A stretch of DNA of 64,000 bases from UBA10646 sp003456175 (GTDB lineage: Bacteria > Bacteroidota > Bacteroidia > Chitinophagales > Chitinophagaceae): assembly GCA_031976225.1 (NCBI GenBank), contig DALYLQ010000007.1:8412-72411 (forward strand), written 5' to 3'. The notes under the pieces are model-generated. The model saw only the letters and a list, made by a program, of their open reading frames with translations, searched no databases and was not told the DNA's origin. Positions 54,476 through 62,268 of the stretch are shown here, in pieces. Position numbers and translations under genes: made by a program. Within the stretch, counting starts at the first letter, position 1; every line of letters starts with the position of its first letter.

Positions 54476-55795
54476 ATGAAAGTAATGAAGTTTGGTGGTA
54501 CCAGTGTTGGTAAGCCAGAGCGTATGCATCAGGTGGCAGAACTCATCACTGCCGATGCTACCCCTAAAATAGTAGTCTTAAGTGCGTTGAGTGGTACCAC
54601 AAACGCATTAGTTAGCATTAGCAATGCATTGGCCCAGCACGATAAAGCAACAGCCAAATCGCAAATAGAAACACTCGAAGCACATTACCATAGCTTTATT
54701 ACTAGCTTGTTAAAAACAGAATCGGCAAGGCAAGCAGCTAGCGCTATAATAGCCGAACATTTCGAATTCTTACATATTATTTTACGCATATCTTTTAGCG
54801 AAGCCTTATACAAAGATATTTTGGCGCAAGGCGAATTACTGAGCACCAAATTATTTTCCGTATATCTTACTGAAATAAACATACCTCATGCGCTATTGCC
54901 AGCATTAGAGTTTATGAGCATAGATGCGAATGAAGAGCCACAATTGCCCCTTATTCAACAACGCTTGGCGCAGCAAATAGCAAAGCACAACGGAATTCAA
55001 CTATTTGTTACTCAAGGGTATATTTGTCGTAATGCTAAAGGCGAAGTCGATAACTTGAAACGTGGTGGTAGCGATTATACTGCATCGTTAATTGCAGCCG
55101 CTGTTAAAGCAGAGGTATGCGAAATATGGACCGATATCGATGGCATGCATAATAACGATCCACGTATTGTTGATACTACATTACCTATAGAAGAGTTGAG
55201 TTTCGATGAAGCTGCAGAGCTAGCCTATTTCGGGGCTAAAATCTTACATCCTACTTGTATTTGGCCTGCACAGCAAGAAAATGTTCCGGTTAAGTTACTC
55301 AATACCATGCAGCCCGAAGCTAAAGGAACTACCATTACCAGCACCGCTATGCAAGAAGGCATCAAAGCGGTTGCAGCCAAAGATGGTATCATTGCTATTA
55401 AAGTGAAAAGTAGTAGAATGCTACTTGCCTATGGTTTTTTACGTAAGGTATTTGAAGTGTTCGAAAAATACAAAACGCCTATTGACATGATTACCACCAG
55501 CGAAGTAGCTGTAAGTGTAACCATTGATAATGAAACATATGTAGATGATATTGTACGAGAACTCAATCCATTCGGAACGGTAGAAGTAACCACCCATCAA
55601 ACCATCGTTTCTGTAGTAGGTAACAACATTGCAAGTACAGAATATCTACTACAAAAGCTATTTACAGCTATACAACATATACCTGTTACTATGGTTAGCT
55701 ATGGCGGCAGTAGTCATAATGTAAGCCTACTCGTACCTAATCAATACAAAGAGGCCACGCTGCAAGCATTGAATACAGGCCTATTTGGCTTGTAA
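54476..55795 (+). CDS. lysC: Aspartate kinase
   Basis: A 439-residue enzyme that phosphorylates aspartate, the first step toward lysine, threonine and methionine. The start KVMKFGGTSVGKPERMHQV, the LKRGGSDYTASLIAAAVKAE segment and WTDIDGMHNNDPR define the kinase domain (1 to about 290). Two ACT-like segments follow (AIKVKSSRMLLAYGFLRKVF and VSVVGNNIASTEYLLQKLF). No homoserine dehydrogenase is fused. It contains one sister-motif core at 55439. Confidence 0.93.
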   Translation: MKVMKFGGTSVGKPERMHQVAELITADATPKIVVLSALSGTTNALVSISNALAQHDKATAKSQIETLEAHYHSFITSLLKTESARQAASAIIAEHFEFLHIILRISFSEALYKDILAQGELLSTKLFSVYLTEINIPHALLPALEFMSIDANEEPQLPLIQQRLAQQIAKHNGIQLFVTQGYICRNAKGEVDNLKRGGSDYTASLIAAAVKAEVCEIWTDIDGMHNNDPRIVDTTLPIEELSFDEAAELAYFGAKILHPTCIWPAQQENVPVKLLNTMQPEAKGTTITSTAMQEGIKAVAAKDGIIAIKVKSSRMLLAYGFLRKVFEVFEKYKTPIDMITTSEVAVSVTIDNETYVDDIVRELNPFGTVEVTTHQTIVSVVGNNIASTEYLLQKLFTAIQHIPVTMVSYGGSSHNVSLLVPNQYKEATLQALNTGLFGL

Positions 55796-55817
55796 GCCAC
55801 TGATAAAAAAAATGTAC

Positions 55818-55861
55818 AAAAGCGTTATGGATAAATTAACTTTAATTCATAACGCTTTTTT
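55818..55861 (+). terminator. Terminator of lysC abutting the next gene
   Basis: The 12-bp stem AAAAGCGTTATG/CATAACGCTTTT has an 18-nt loop and is followed by TTA. The next start codon lies directly after it, so the downstream gene may be read by leakage or from a promoter inside the stem region. Confidence 0.75.
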
Positions 55862-57073
55862 ATGATGTTTCGGTGGACTTTATTCTTGTTATTATGTTCC
55901 ATTGCTACCCATCTGCAATCGCAGCAATTAATTACCGGTATCGTTAAAGATGCAAGTAACCAACAACCTATTTCTGGAGCAAGTGTTTTTGTGAACAATA
56001 CTTCTATTGGTACAGTAACCAATAGCGAAGGTGCTTTTGCCCTTACGGTAAATTATCAACAGTTCGATCTTGTGGTGAGTAGCATAGGATTTGAAAATGC
56101 AGTCATTAAAATCACTACTACCAATGTTGCTATGCCACAGCAAGTATTGTTAAAACCAAAGCCTAAAGAACTAGAGGCTGTTACTGTAGCTGCATTTGAA
56201 AAAGATGGATGGAACAAATGGGGCAGGTTATTTACAGAACTTTTTATCGGTGTAATGCCAGAAGCATCGAGTGTTACAATTATGAATAGCGATAAAATAA
56301 AGTTTCGCTACAAGAAAAAAGAAAAGCTGCTCGAAGCCATAGCTTTTGAACCAATTATTATCAAAAACAATTATTTAGGATATACCCTACAGTACGATTT
56401 AGTAACTTTTGAGTATACCTTCAGTAATAAATCATTACTGGTAGCAGGCTATCCTTTGTTCATTCCAATGGAGGGTAACGAAGCCAAACAACGCAAGTGG
56501 GAGCGCCATAGAAAAGAAGCATACGAAGGTTCTACAATGCATTTTATGCGAAGCATCTACCGAAATAAACTTGCCCAAGATGGCTTTCAAATTCGAGTGT
56601 TGCAACGCTTCGAAAATACTGAACGTACGAGGGTTGCATTACGAACTCAATCACTTTACAATAACAACGATTGGGTAGAACAAAGTACTCAAAAAGGAAC
56701 GCAAGCATACGATAGCGCAAAGTACTACACCGATATTTTAAAGCAACCCAAAGTGAATAGCGTACTAAGCCAGCAACCAATAACACCCGATAGTATTGCG
56801 TATGCTATTGATAGTACCACCTTGGGGGTGTTCTTCAATCATTACATAGAGGTGCGTTACAACAAAAAAGAAACCACAACATATGCCCAGTTAGAAGGCC
56901 ATGAACCCTATCCCTTTCGCCGAAGTAACATTACGTTGGTAAAGCCCGATGAACTTGTAGTGCTAAGCAGTGGCATGCATTTCGAAGGCACCAATTTGCT
57001 AAGAGATGGTTACTGGGCATATTCCGAAAAAATTGCTTACATGCTCCCTTTCGATTATTGGCCAAAGCCGTAA
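55862..57073 (+). CDS. Secreted protein with carboxypeptidase-regulatory-like domain
   Basis: A 403-residue protein. A signal peptide (1-20, ending in LQSQQ) is followed by a CarboxypepD_reg-like Ig-fold domain (about 22-105: ITGIVKDASNQQPISGASVF, TNSEGAFALTVNYQQFDLVV), as in TonB-receptor-associated proteins of Bacteroidota. The remaining 300 residues show no domain I recognise. Segment GAFALTVNYQQ includes a copy of the interspersed motif (56041). Probably in the outer membrane or periplasm. Function unknown. Confidence 0.75.
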   Translation: MMFRWTLFLLLCSIATHLQSQQLITGIVKDASNQQPISGASVFVNNTSIGTVTNSEGAFALTVNYQQFDLVVSSIGFENAVIKITTTNVAMPQQVLLKPKPKELEAVTVAAFEKDGWNKWGRLFTELFIGVMPEASSVTIMNSDKIKFRYKKKEKLLEAIAFEPIIIKNNYLGYTLQYDLVTFEYTFSNKSLLVAGYPLFIPMEGNEAKQRKWERHRKEAYEGSTMHFMRSIYRNKLAQDGFQIRVLQRFENTERTRVALRTQSLYNNNDWVEQSTQKGTQAYDSAKYYTDILKQPKVNSVLSQQPITPDSIAYAIDSTTLGVFFNHYIEVRYNKKETTTYAQLEGHEPYPFRRSNITLVKPDELVVLSSGMHFEGTNLLRDGYWAYSEKIAYMLPFDYWPKP

Positions 57074-57084
57074 ACTTGCGTCAT

Positions 57085-57100
57085 CATTTACCGTAAGGTA
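57085..57100 (-). repeat. Interspersed motif copy
   Basis: CATTTACCGTAAGGTA in the 40-bp interval between the carboxypeptidase-regulatory-domain gene and the D-hydroxyacid dehydrogenase gene. Confidence 0.9.
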
Positions 57101-57113
57101 TAAAACCATAAAA

Positions 57114-58115
57114 ATGCACATCCAGTTTTTTAGCACACAACCCTACGATAAACTTTCGTTTGAAAAGCACAACGAACAATTTAGGTATCAACTGAGCTTT
57201 TTAGAAATTCCATTGAATAAAAAAACCGTCAATATCATAGCCGACGATTGTGCGGCCGTATGCGTTTTTGTGAACGATAAAGTGTGTGCCGAAACCATTG
57301 CATACCTTGCGGTAAAAGGTATTAAACTCATAGCATTACGTTGCGCAGGCTTTAATAATGTAGATATTCACGCAGCGAAAGCCGCAGGCATACATGTATG
57401 CCGTGTACCTGCGTACAGTCCCGAAGCAGTAGCAGAGCATGCAGTAGCCATGCTCTTAACATTGAATCGTAAAACACACAAAGCCTACAACCGTGTACGA
57501 GAACAAAATTTTGCCTTAAACGGGTTGCTAGGGTTCGACTTGCATGGTAAAACCGTTGGTGTTATCGGTACAGGCAATATTGGCGCTGCTTTCAGCAAAA
57601 TAATGTTAGGCTTTGGCTGTAAAGTGTTAGCCTTCGATTTAATTGCTAATAAAGATTTAGAAGCATTGGGAGTAACCTATCTTCCCTTGCTAGAAGTACT
57701 ACAGCAAGCACAAGTAATAAGCTTACACTGCCCACTGAACGAACAAACACATCATTTAATCAACGCCGATACGTTGGCTATTATGCAGCAGGGGGCAACC
57801 CTCATCAATACCAGTAGAGGCGGATTAATAGATACACAAGCAGTAATTCAAGCACTTAAAAAAGGAAAACTGGCCTACCTTGGTATCGATGTGTATGAGC
57901 AAGAAGAAAAACTATTTTTTAAAGATTTAAGCGGCGATATCATTGCCGACGATGTAATACAAAGGCTCATGAGCTTCCCGAATGTATTGGTTACAGCACA
58001 CCAAGCATTTTTCACGCAAGAAGCCCTCACTCAAATTGCCCTAACCACCCTCGGAAGTGTACAGTCGGTACTCGAAAAGCACAATTTAACCCCTAGGGCA
58101 GCGTTATTGGTGTAG
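57114..58115 (+). CDS. D-2-hydroxyacid dehydrogenase, D-lactate dehydrogenase-like
   Basis: A 333-residue NAD-dependent enzyme resembling fermentative D-lactate dehydrogenases. The nucleotide-binding TVGVIGTGNIGAAFSKIM, the catalytic Arg in INTSRGGLIDTQAV, the Glu in VYEQEEKLFF and the His in VTAHQAFFT are present. The start AEHAVAMLLTLNRKTHKAYN is also conserved. The frame is open from 57006, but ATG at 57114 is the expected start and leaves the motif copy at 57087 non-coding. A second motif copy lies inside (57305, read YLAVKG). Confidence 0.9.
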   Translation: MHIQFFSTQPYDKLSFEKHNEQFRYQLSFLEIPLNKKTVNIIADDCAAVCVFVNDKVCAETIAYLAVKGIKLIALRCAGFNNVDIHAAKAAGIHVCRVPAYSPEAVAEHAVAMLLTLNRKTHKAYNRVREQNFALNGLLGFDLHGKTVGVIGTGNIGAAFSKIMLGFGCKVLAFDLIANKDLEALGVTYLPLLEVLQQAQVISLHCPLNEQTHHLINADTLAIMQQGATLINTSRGGLIDTQAVIQALKKGKLAYLGIDVYEQEEKLFFKDLSGDIIADDVIQRLMSFPNVLVTAHQAFFTQEALTQIALTTLGSVQSVLEKHNLTPRAALLV

Positions 58116-58158
58116 GTTGTATCAACTATCCATTAGATTTGCGAACAGAATTTAAACA

Positions 58159-59097
58159 ATGACAACACGCTTACAACAACTATCAACTGTGCTAGCACTC
58201 GTATTGTGCTTAGTAGCATGTTCAAAAGAGTATAGCCTAGAAGGCGGCGGAAGTACTGCTGCAACCGGTACCCTCAAAAATCCGGCAGGTGTTTGTAATA
58301 CAATTACAATTGCAGGTAACTATCAGGCAGGCACAGCTACCGATACTAGTAACTATCTTTTGCTTACTGTGAATGTACTTGGTACAGGTAACTACCGTAT
58401 TTTCACTAGTGCACAAAATGGAGTTTCATTTGCCGATTCAGGCTTTTTTAGCACAACAGGTACACGAGTTGTACGCTTAAAAGCTTCTGGTACACCAACA
58501 TTACCTATTACTAGCAACTACACAGTTACATTCGATACATCGGTTTGCTCTTTCAGCATTACCTATACCCAAGGTACTGGCGGTGGTGGTGGTACAGGGG
58601 GTGGCGGTACTGGTGGTGGAGGAACTGGTGGCGGTGGCGGCACTGTAAGTATTAACGATAATGATAGTGCTTGGAGTTTTAATGTAGGATCAGCTTTTTA
58701 TCATGGTCCATTCGATTTAGTGAGTTACAGCACTTCTCCCATAGTTGTTGCTATGAACATGTTAGGCTCATCGGCTGTAACTGGCGATACTACCTTTACC
58801 CTTACAGTAGGTAACACTACAGGGGCACCGGTGGCGGCAGGTGCTTACAATTCAAATAATACTACCAACGCTGGAGCCGATTTTATATTCACTAACGATG
58901 CTGGTGCAACACCTGTACCTATTTTCTGGGCAGGGCCATCTAGTATGGCTACCACAGGCGTTAACCTTACGGTAAATGTTGTTTCGTACAACACCACTAC
59001 ACGTGTTATTGAAGGTACATTTTCAGGAACAGTACGTAATAGTCCTGCCACTTCTGTTACCATCAGTAATGGTAAGTTCAAGGGGCAGCACTTATAA
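58159..59097 (+). CDS. Lipoprotein with Gly-rich linker, unknown function
   Basis: A 312-residue protein. The leader ends in a lipobox-like LCLVACSK (Cys near residue 21), so it should be lipid-anchored. Two Thr/Ser-rich, beta-predicted halves are joined by a Gly/Thr linker (about residues 144-167) encoded by a GGN/ACN repeat. No known domain is recognised. One motif copy is inside at 58965 (NLTVNV). It is monocistronic and ends near the palindrome at 59156-59194. Confidence 0.72.
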   Translation: MTTRLQQLSTVLALVLCLVACSKEYSLEGGGSTAATGTLKNPAGVCNTITIAGNYQAGTATDTSNYLLLTVNVLGTGNYRIFTSAQNGVSFADSGFFSTTGTRVVRLKASGTPTLPITSNYTVTFDTSVCSFSITYTQGTGGGGGTGGGGTGGGGTGGGGGTVSINDNDSAWSFNVGSAFYHGPFDLVSYSTSPIVVAMNMLGSSAVTGDTTFTLTVGNTTGAPVAAGAYNSNNTTNAGADFIFTNDAGATPVPIFWAGPSSMATTGVNLTVNVVSYNTTTRVIEGTFSGTVRNSPATSVTISNGKFKGQHL

Positions 59098-59121
59098 AGT
59101 AATAGTATAAAACTGGTAGTT

Positions 59122-59137
59122 CATTTACCGTAAGGTA
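59122..59137 (-). repeat. Interspersed motif copy
   Basis: CATTTACCGTAAGGTA just before the bidirectional terminator between convergent genes. Confidence 0.9.
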
Positions 59138-59155
59138 TGATCAATCAAATGATAT

Positions 59156-59194
59156 AAAAGGGTTGGGGGCTGCGAAGCAGCCCCCAACCCTTTT
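59156..59194. terminator. Bidirectional terminator with 18-bp stem
   Basis: A perfect 18-bp stem (59156-59173 with 59177-59194) with loop GAA and flanking A/T ends, between the convergent lipoprotein and PorP/SprF genes. It has the same design as the palindrome at 16238-16276 with different stem bases. Confidence 0.9.
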
Positions 59195-59225
59195 AATTAT
59201 GTTAATACCAAAGTGTATACGTATT

Positions 59226-60236
59226 TTAAAATTTCGGACAAGGTAAGCCACGGCTTTCTGGCGGGCGATGTACATAAATTAACGATAACTCAATGCCTCC
59301 TCTACGTTCACTTGCGGTACGTAAAGTGCTGTTGTTAACATCGTAGGTTACACCTAAGCGAAAATCGCTAAATTCCATTCCAATATAGGGTATGATGGCA
59401 TCGTTAAAGCGAACCCAACTTCCGGCATAAAAACTAACTGGTTTCTCTTCTTCGGGGTCGGTAGCAAAAAACTGTAATGCACCACCAAGCATGGCTTCTG
59501 TTGCTTTAGCTTGGCTGCTGTACAAACCACTGAAATGAAGTGTGGTCATTTGCCCTAAAGGAAAATAACCACCAGCATGAAAAGTGGTACGAGGTTTTAA
59601 AATGTACAATGCACCGGTGAATTGTTGTTTCGGCTGGTTAATATGGTACATACTTACGCCAGCATAAAAATGGTTACGATCGGTAGTACTAGCACTATAC
59701 ATTAGCCCTGCGTTTAAATCGAAATAGCTAGTATTAAGGTTGGCATTGTTAAAAATTTCGCTGGTTACACCTGTAAAACCGCTGGTAGTAAGTTGGTCTT
59801 CAAACTTCAACTGCGAGGTGTTAATGCTCATGTTCGCATAGGTTGCCTGAAAGCCAATGCCAATTTGTTTGTAACCATCTTCATCTAACCCTAAATGGTA
59901 GCTAGTGCCCAAACTGCCGTAGTTGAACATTACTGCGCCGCCTGCACTTCTGTCTGTATAGCCCATAATACCTACACCCCAAGTATCTTTATTGGGTAGG
60001 GCATTTCTGCCCAAAGCCATATCTAAGCTTACCGTAGAGGTAATGAAGGCTCGGTTAATAGTAGGCCATTGGTTGCGGTGGTTACCTGCAACACGAAACT
60101 GACCATCTATTTTTCCGATATAGGCGGGGTTGAGTGTGAGTGGAGAGGCAAAAAACTGTGAAAAATGCGGGTCTTGTGCTTGCAAGTTGGTTGCGAGCAT
60201 AGGTAACAACAGCACTATAAAAATCAATCGCTTCAT
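59226..60236 (-). CDS. PorP/SprF family type IX secretion membrane protein
   Basis: About 336 residues. A signal peptide (ending in NLQAQ) is followed at once by DPHFSQFFASPLTLNPAYIG, the diagnostic N-terminus of the PorP/SprF family. The rest is beta-barrel-like. Members act with the type IX secretion and gliding machinery in the outer membrane of Bacteroidota. I use the ATG at 60236 rather than the GTG at 60242. No other por, gld or spr gene is in the window, so a link to the full apparatus is not shown. Confidence 0.9.
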   Translation of the reverse strand: MKRLIFIVLLLPMLATNLQAQDPHFSQFFASPLTLNPAYIGKIDGQFRVAGNHRNQWPTINRAFITSTVSLDMALGRNALPNKDTWGVGIMGYTDRSAGGAVMFNYGSLGTSYHLGLDEDGYKQIGIGFQATYANMSINTSQLKFEDQLTTSGFTGVTSEIFNNANLNTSYFDLNAGLMYSASTTDRNHFYAGVSMYHINQPKQQFTGALYILKPRTTFHAGGYFPLGQMTTLHFSGLYSSQAKATEAMLGGALQFFATDPEEEKPVSFYAGSWVRFNDAIIPYIGMEFSDFRLGVTYDVNNSTLRTASERRGGIELSLIYVHRPPESRGLPCPKF

Positions 60237-60301
60237 AAGCACTTTAATGAGTGTACTAATTTAAGTGTAACTACATATTCAGTAACAAGTTACTATGTTA
60301 A

Positions 60302-60736
60302 TTATTGTACAGTAGTAGTTTGTGTGTACACGGCGTAGCGTTTGAGCACTTTCACACGAATACGTAATCCTGTAGCAATAACGGCTTTGTAGGGTTTAAA
60401 GTTGTTCTTATTATCTAAGAAGCCTACGATACAACTATTGCTGCTTGTGCCTGGTTGTAATTGTATGCGAGGCATGGTACCAAGGTTAGGAATAGTTACC
60501 GTGTCTTTATGAACATCTTTCAATTGCTTAATTACCAACAAAAACTGATGTGTTTGTTTGGTTTCAAACAATTGAACGGTTATGGGGTACTCACCGCTAT
60601 TGGGTGTTACTTTCCCTGCAAAAGTTGCAATAGGCGTGGTTTTTACGGTAGTACGCTGTAGCGGTACACCCACTTGTGCCGCAATTGACATTGCAAGTAA
60701 TACCGTGGTGAAAAGTGATGTGAGTTTGTATTGCAT
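60302..60736 (-). CDS. Small secreted protein, unknown function
   Basis: A 144-residue protein with a signal peptide (QYKLTSLFTTVLLAMSIAAQ) and a mature part of alternating hydrophobic and Lys/Thr residues, no domain recognised. The frame is open to 60799, but the ATG at 60736 places the leader at the N-terminus. It lies upstream of the PorP/SprF gene on the same strand with a gap of about 65 bp, so it may be part of that unit. Confidence 0.68.
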   Translation of the reverse strand: MQYKLTSLFTTVLLAMSIAAQVGVPLQRTTVKTTPIATFAGKVTPNSGEYPITVQLFETKQTHQFLLVIKQLKDVHKDTVTIPNLGTMPRIQLQPGTSSNSCIVGFLDNKNNFKPYKAVIATGLRIRVKVLKRYAVYTQTTTVQ

Positions 60737-60764
60737 ACATGTTGCTAGGTTAGTATGGGCTTCA

Positions 60765-60779
60765 CATTTACCGTAAGGT
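60765..60779 (-). repeat. Interspersed motif copy
   Basis: CATTTACCGTAAGGT at the 5' side of the small secreted gene. A sister motif, TACTTACGTAAATG (core 60827-60834), lies 48 bp further along, across the terminator at 60788-60816. Confidence 0.9.
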
Positions 60780-60787
60780 GAGCCTAT

Positions 60788-60816
60788 AATAAAAGCCACC
60801 TCAGGTGGCTTTTATT
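60788..60816 (-). terminator. Terminator of the ftsX/DUF3098 pair
   Basis: A 13-bp stem AATAAAAGCCACC/GGTGGCTTTTATT with loop TGA on the minus strand, followed by ATAGG. It follows the DUF3098 gene, and its A/T ends could serve both directions. Confidence 0.82.
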
Positions 60817-60840
60817 GATATTGTACTTACGTAAATGCGT

Positions 60841-61113
60841 TTAAGCTTTGTCAGGCGATTTTTTGAAAATCGCATATACTTCAATCACAAAACCGAGGAT
60901 AATTAGTATGGGTGCAACCGTAATTCTTGTTTTGCTATACACCGTATTATAATCGAATTGATCCACCGGATTTTTGCCACCACTCATAAGAAACATACCT
61001 AATGCTATCACCGCAGCACCAATGCCCATCCATAGATAGTTTGCCTTTCCGAAGAGTGGCTGCATCGGCGATTGGTTTGAAGTAGTTACTGTTTGTTTTT
61101 TTACTACGGCCAT
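60841..61113 (-). CDS. DUF3098 domain membrane protein
   Basis: A 90-residue protein with two hydrophobic helices, near 27-45 (YLWMGIGAAVIALGMFLMSG) and 67-83 (APILIILGFVIEVYAIF). The GxNPVDQFDYNTVYS segment between them is the DUF3098 signature. In Bacteroidota it commonly lies next to ftsX, as here, where it starts about 50 bp after the ftsX stop. A role in cell envelope or division is inferred from context only. Confidence 0.85.
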   Translation of the reverse strand: MAVVKKQTVTTSNQSPMQPLFGKANYLWMGIGAAVIALGMFLMSGGKNPVDQFDYNTVYSKTRITVAPILIILGFVIEVYAIFKKSPDKA

Positions 61114-61164
61114 AAATTACGTTATTGGCTTACAAAGAAAAGCGTTTCAGCAATAAAAAATACA

Positions 61165-62040
61165 CTAATACAGATCGTCGAGCTTCATTTTCAAATATTT
61201 CATTACGCTACGGTGGGTACTAACCAACGAAATAAGCACGCCAAGTACAAGCAGGCCACCAAACAATAGTATGGTGAGCTCGTTGTTGCGAATCACTTTA
61301 AGCTGTGGTACCCAACTTTCGGCCCATTGCATTAGTCCGAACAGAGCTGCTCCTGCAATGAGGGCACTAATGGCACCATTTAGAATGGCTCGCAAGTCCA
61401 TTGGCTTAACAATAAACCAACGTGTGGCACCTACCATTTGCATGGTTTTAATCAAAAAGCGATTGCTGAACATGGCTAAGCGAATGGTATTATCAATACT
61501 AATGATCACCAAAATACAGAGTAGGGCGGCAATACCTACGAAAATCAAACCATAACTTTTTGCCTTTTCATCTAAACTTGTCACTAAGTTTTTAGGATAG
61601 GTTAAATCGTTCACCTGATTTGGGAACTTGCTTAGAATATCATTGCTCATCAAAGCAAGGCTGTCCTTATTTACGTAAGTTTCTGGAGCGTAAAAATCAA
61701 TGCTCTCAGGCAGTGGGTTATAATCGAGAATTTTATCCCAATCTTCGTTGTTCTCTTTGTTCCAAATGGCTTTGGCTTTCTCTTTATCTACAAAACTTAC
61801 ATTTTTAGCATAAGGTTGTTGTTCTATATAGTTCTGAATAATACGTACACTATCGTTGTTAAGCGTACGTAGGTACACACTAATACGAACATCTTCTTTT
61901 AAAGCCTTACTTACCTGACTAAAGTTGAGAAATACCCAACCCATAATACCCATGATGAGCAAAATCAATGCAACCCCAATAATGCTGTAGATATAACTGG
62001 GTTTGCTACGCCTTGCCGATGCTTTTCCAAACTGTGCCAT
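61165..62040 (-). CDS. ftsX: Cell division protein FtsX
   Basis: A 291-residue permease-like protein of the FtsEX complex, which controls cell-wall hydrolases at division. A first helix near residues 20-42 is followed by the extracytoplasmic loop with KEDVRISVYLRTLNNDSVRI and SFVDKEKAKAIW, then three C-terminal helices (ILVIISIDNTIRLAMFSNRF nearby). No ftsE is adjacent. It is upstream of the DUF3098 gene and divergent from leuS. It contains one sister motif (61671, read TYVNKD). Confidence 0.93.
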   Translation of the reverse strand: MAQFGKASARRSKPSYIYSIIGVALILLIMGIMGWVFLNFSQVSKALKEDVRISVYLRTLNNDSVRIIQNYIEQQPYAKNVSFVDKEKAKAIWNKENNEDWDKILDYNPLPESIDFYAPETYVNKDSLALMSNDILSKFPNQVNDLTYPKNLVTSLDEKAKSYGLIFVGIAALLCILVIISIDNTIRLAMFSNRFLIKTMQMVGATRWFIVKPMDLRAILNGAISALIAGAALFGLMQWAESWVPQLKVIRNNELTILLFGGLLVLGVLISLVSTHRSVMKYLKMKLDDLY

Positions 62041-62213
62041 GTTGCTAAAATAATTGATTTGCAGCGAGCCAATACGCCTGTTTTGGGCAAATGTAGCGGT
62101 TTCGCCTACATTTGCTATCCTTAAACGATTGGTTTGACATATTCTGTATGTTAAACCATTTTTTTAAGACAAATACAACAGTTTTTTCTTTGATACTTGG
62201 TGATGAACAAGTG

Positions 62214-62226
62214 CCTTACGGCAAAT
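62214..62226 (+). repeat. Interspersed motif variant (CGGCAAAT)
   Basis: CCTTACGGCAAAT in the interval between ftsX and leuS, 43 bp before the leuS start. Confidence 0.75.
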
Positions 62227-62268
62227 GTAAATGCACGCTGTTACACCGCAACCGTTCTAGAGCAAGCA

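Noticed and set aside
2099..60779. Reading the repeated motif as a CRISPR array or transposon remnant
   Set aside because: Copies are single, widely spaced, in both orientations and often in frame within coding genes, with no spacers, terminal repeats or transposase.
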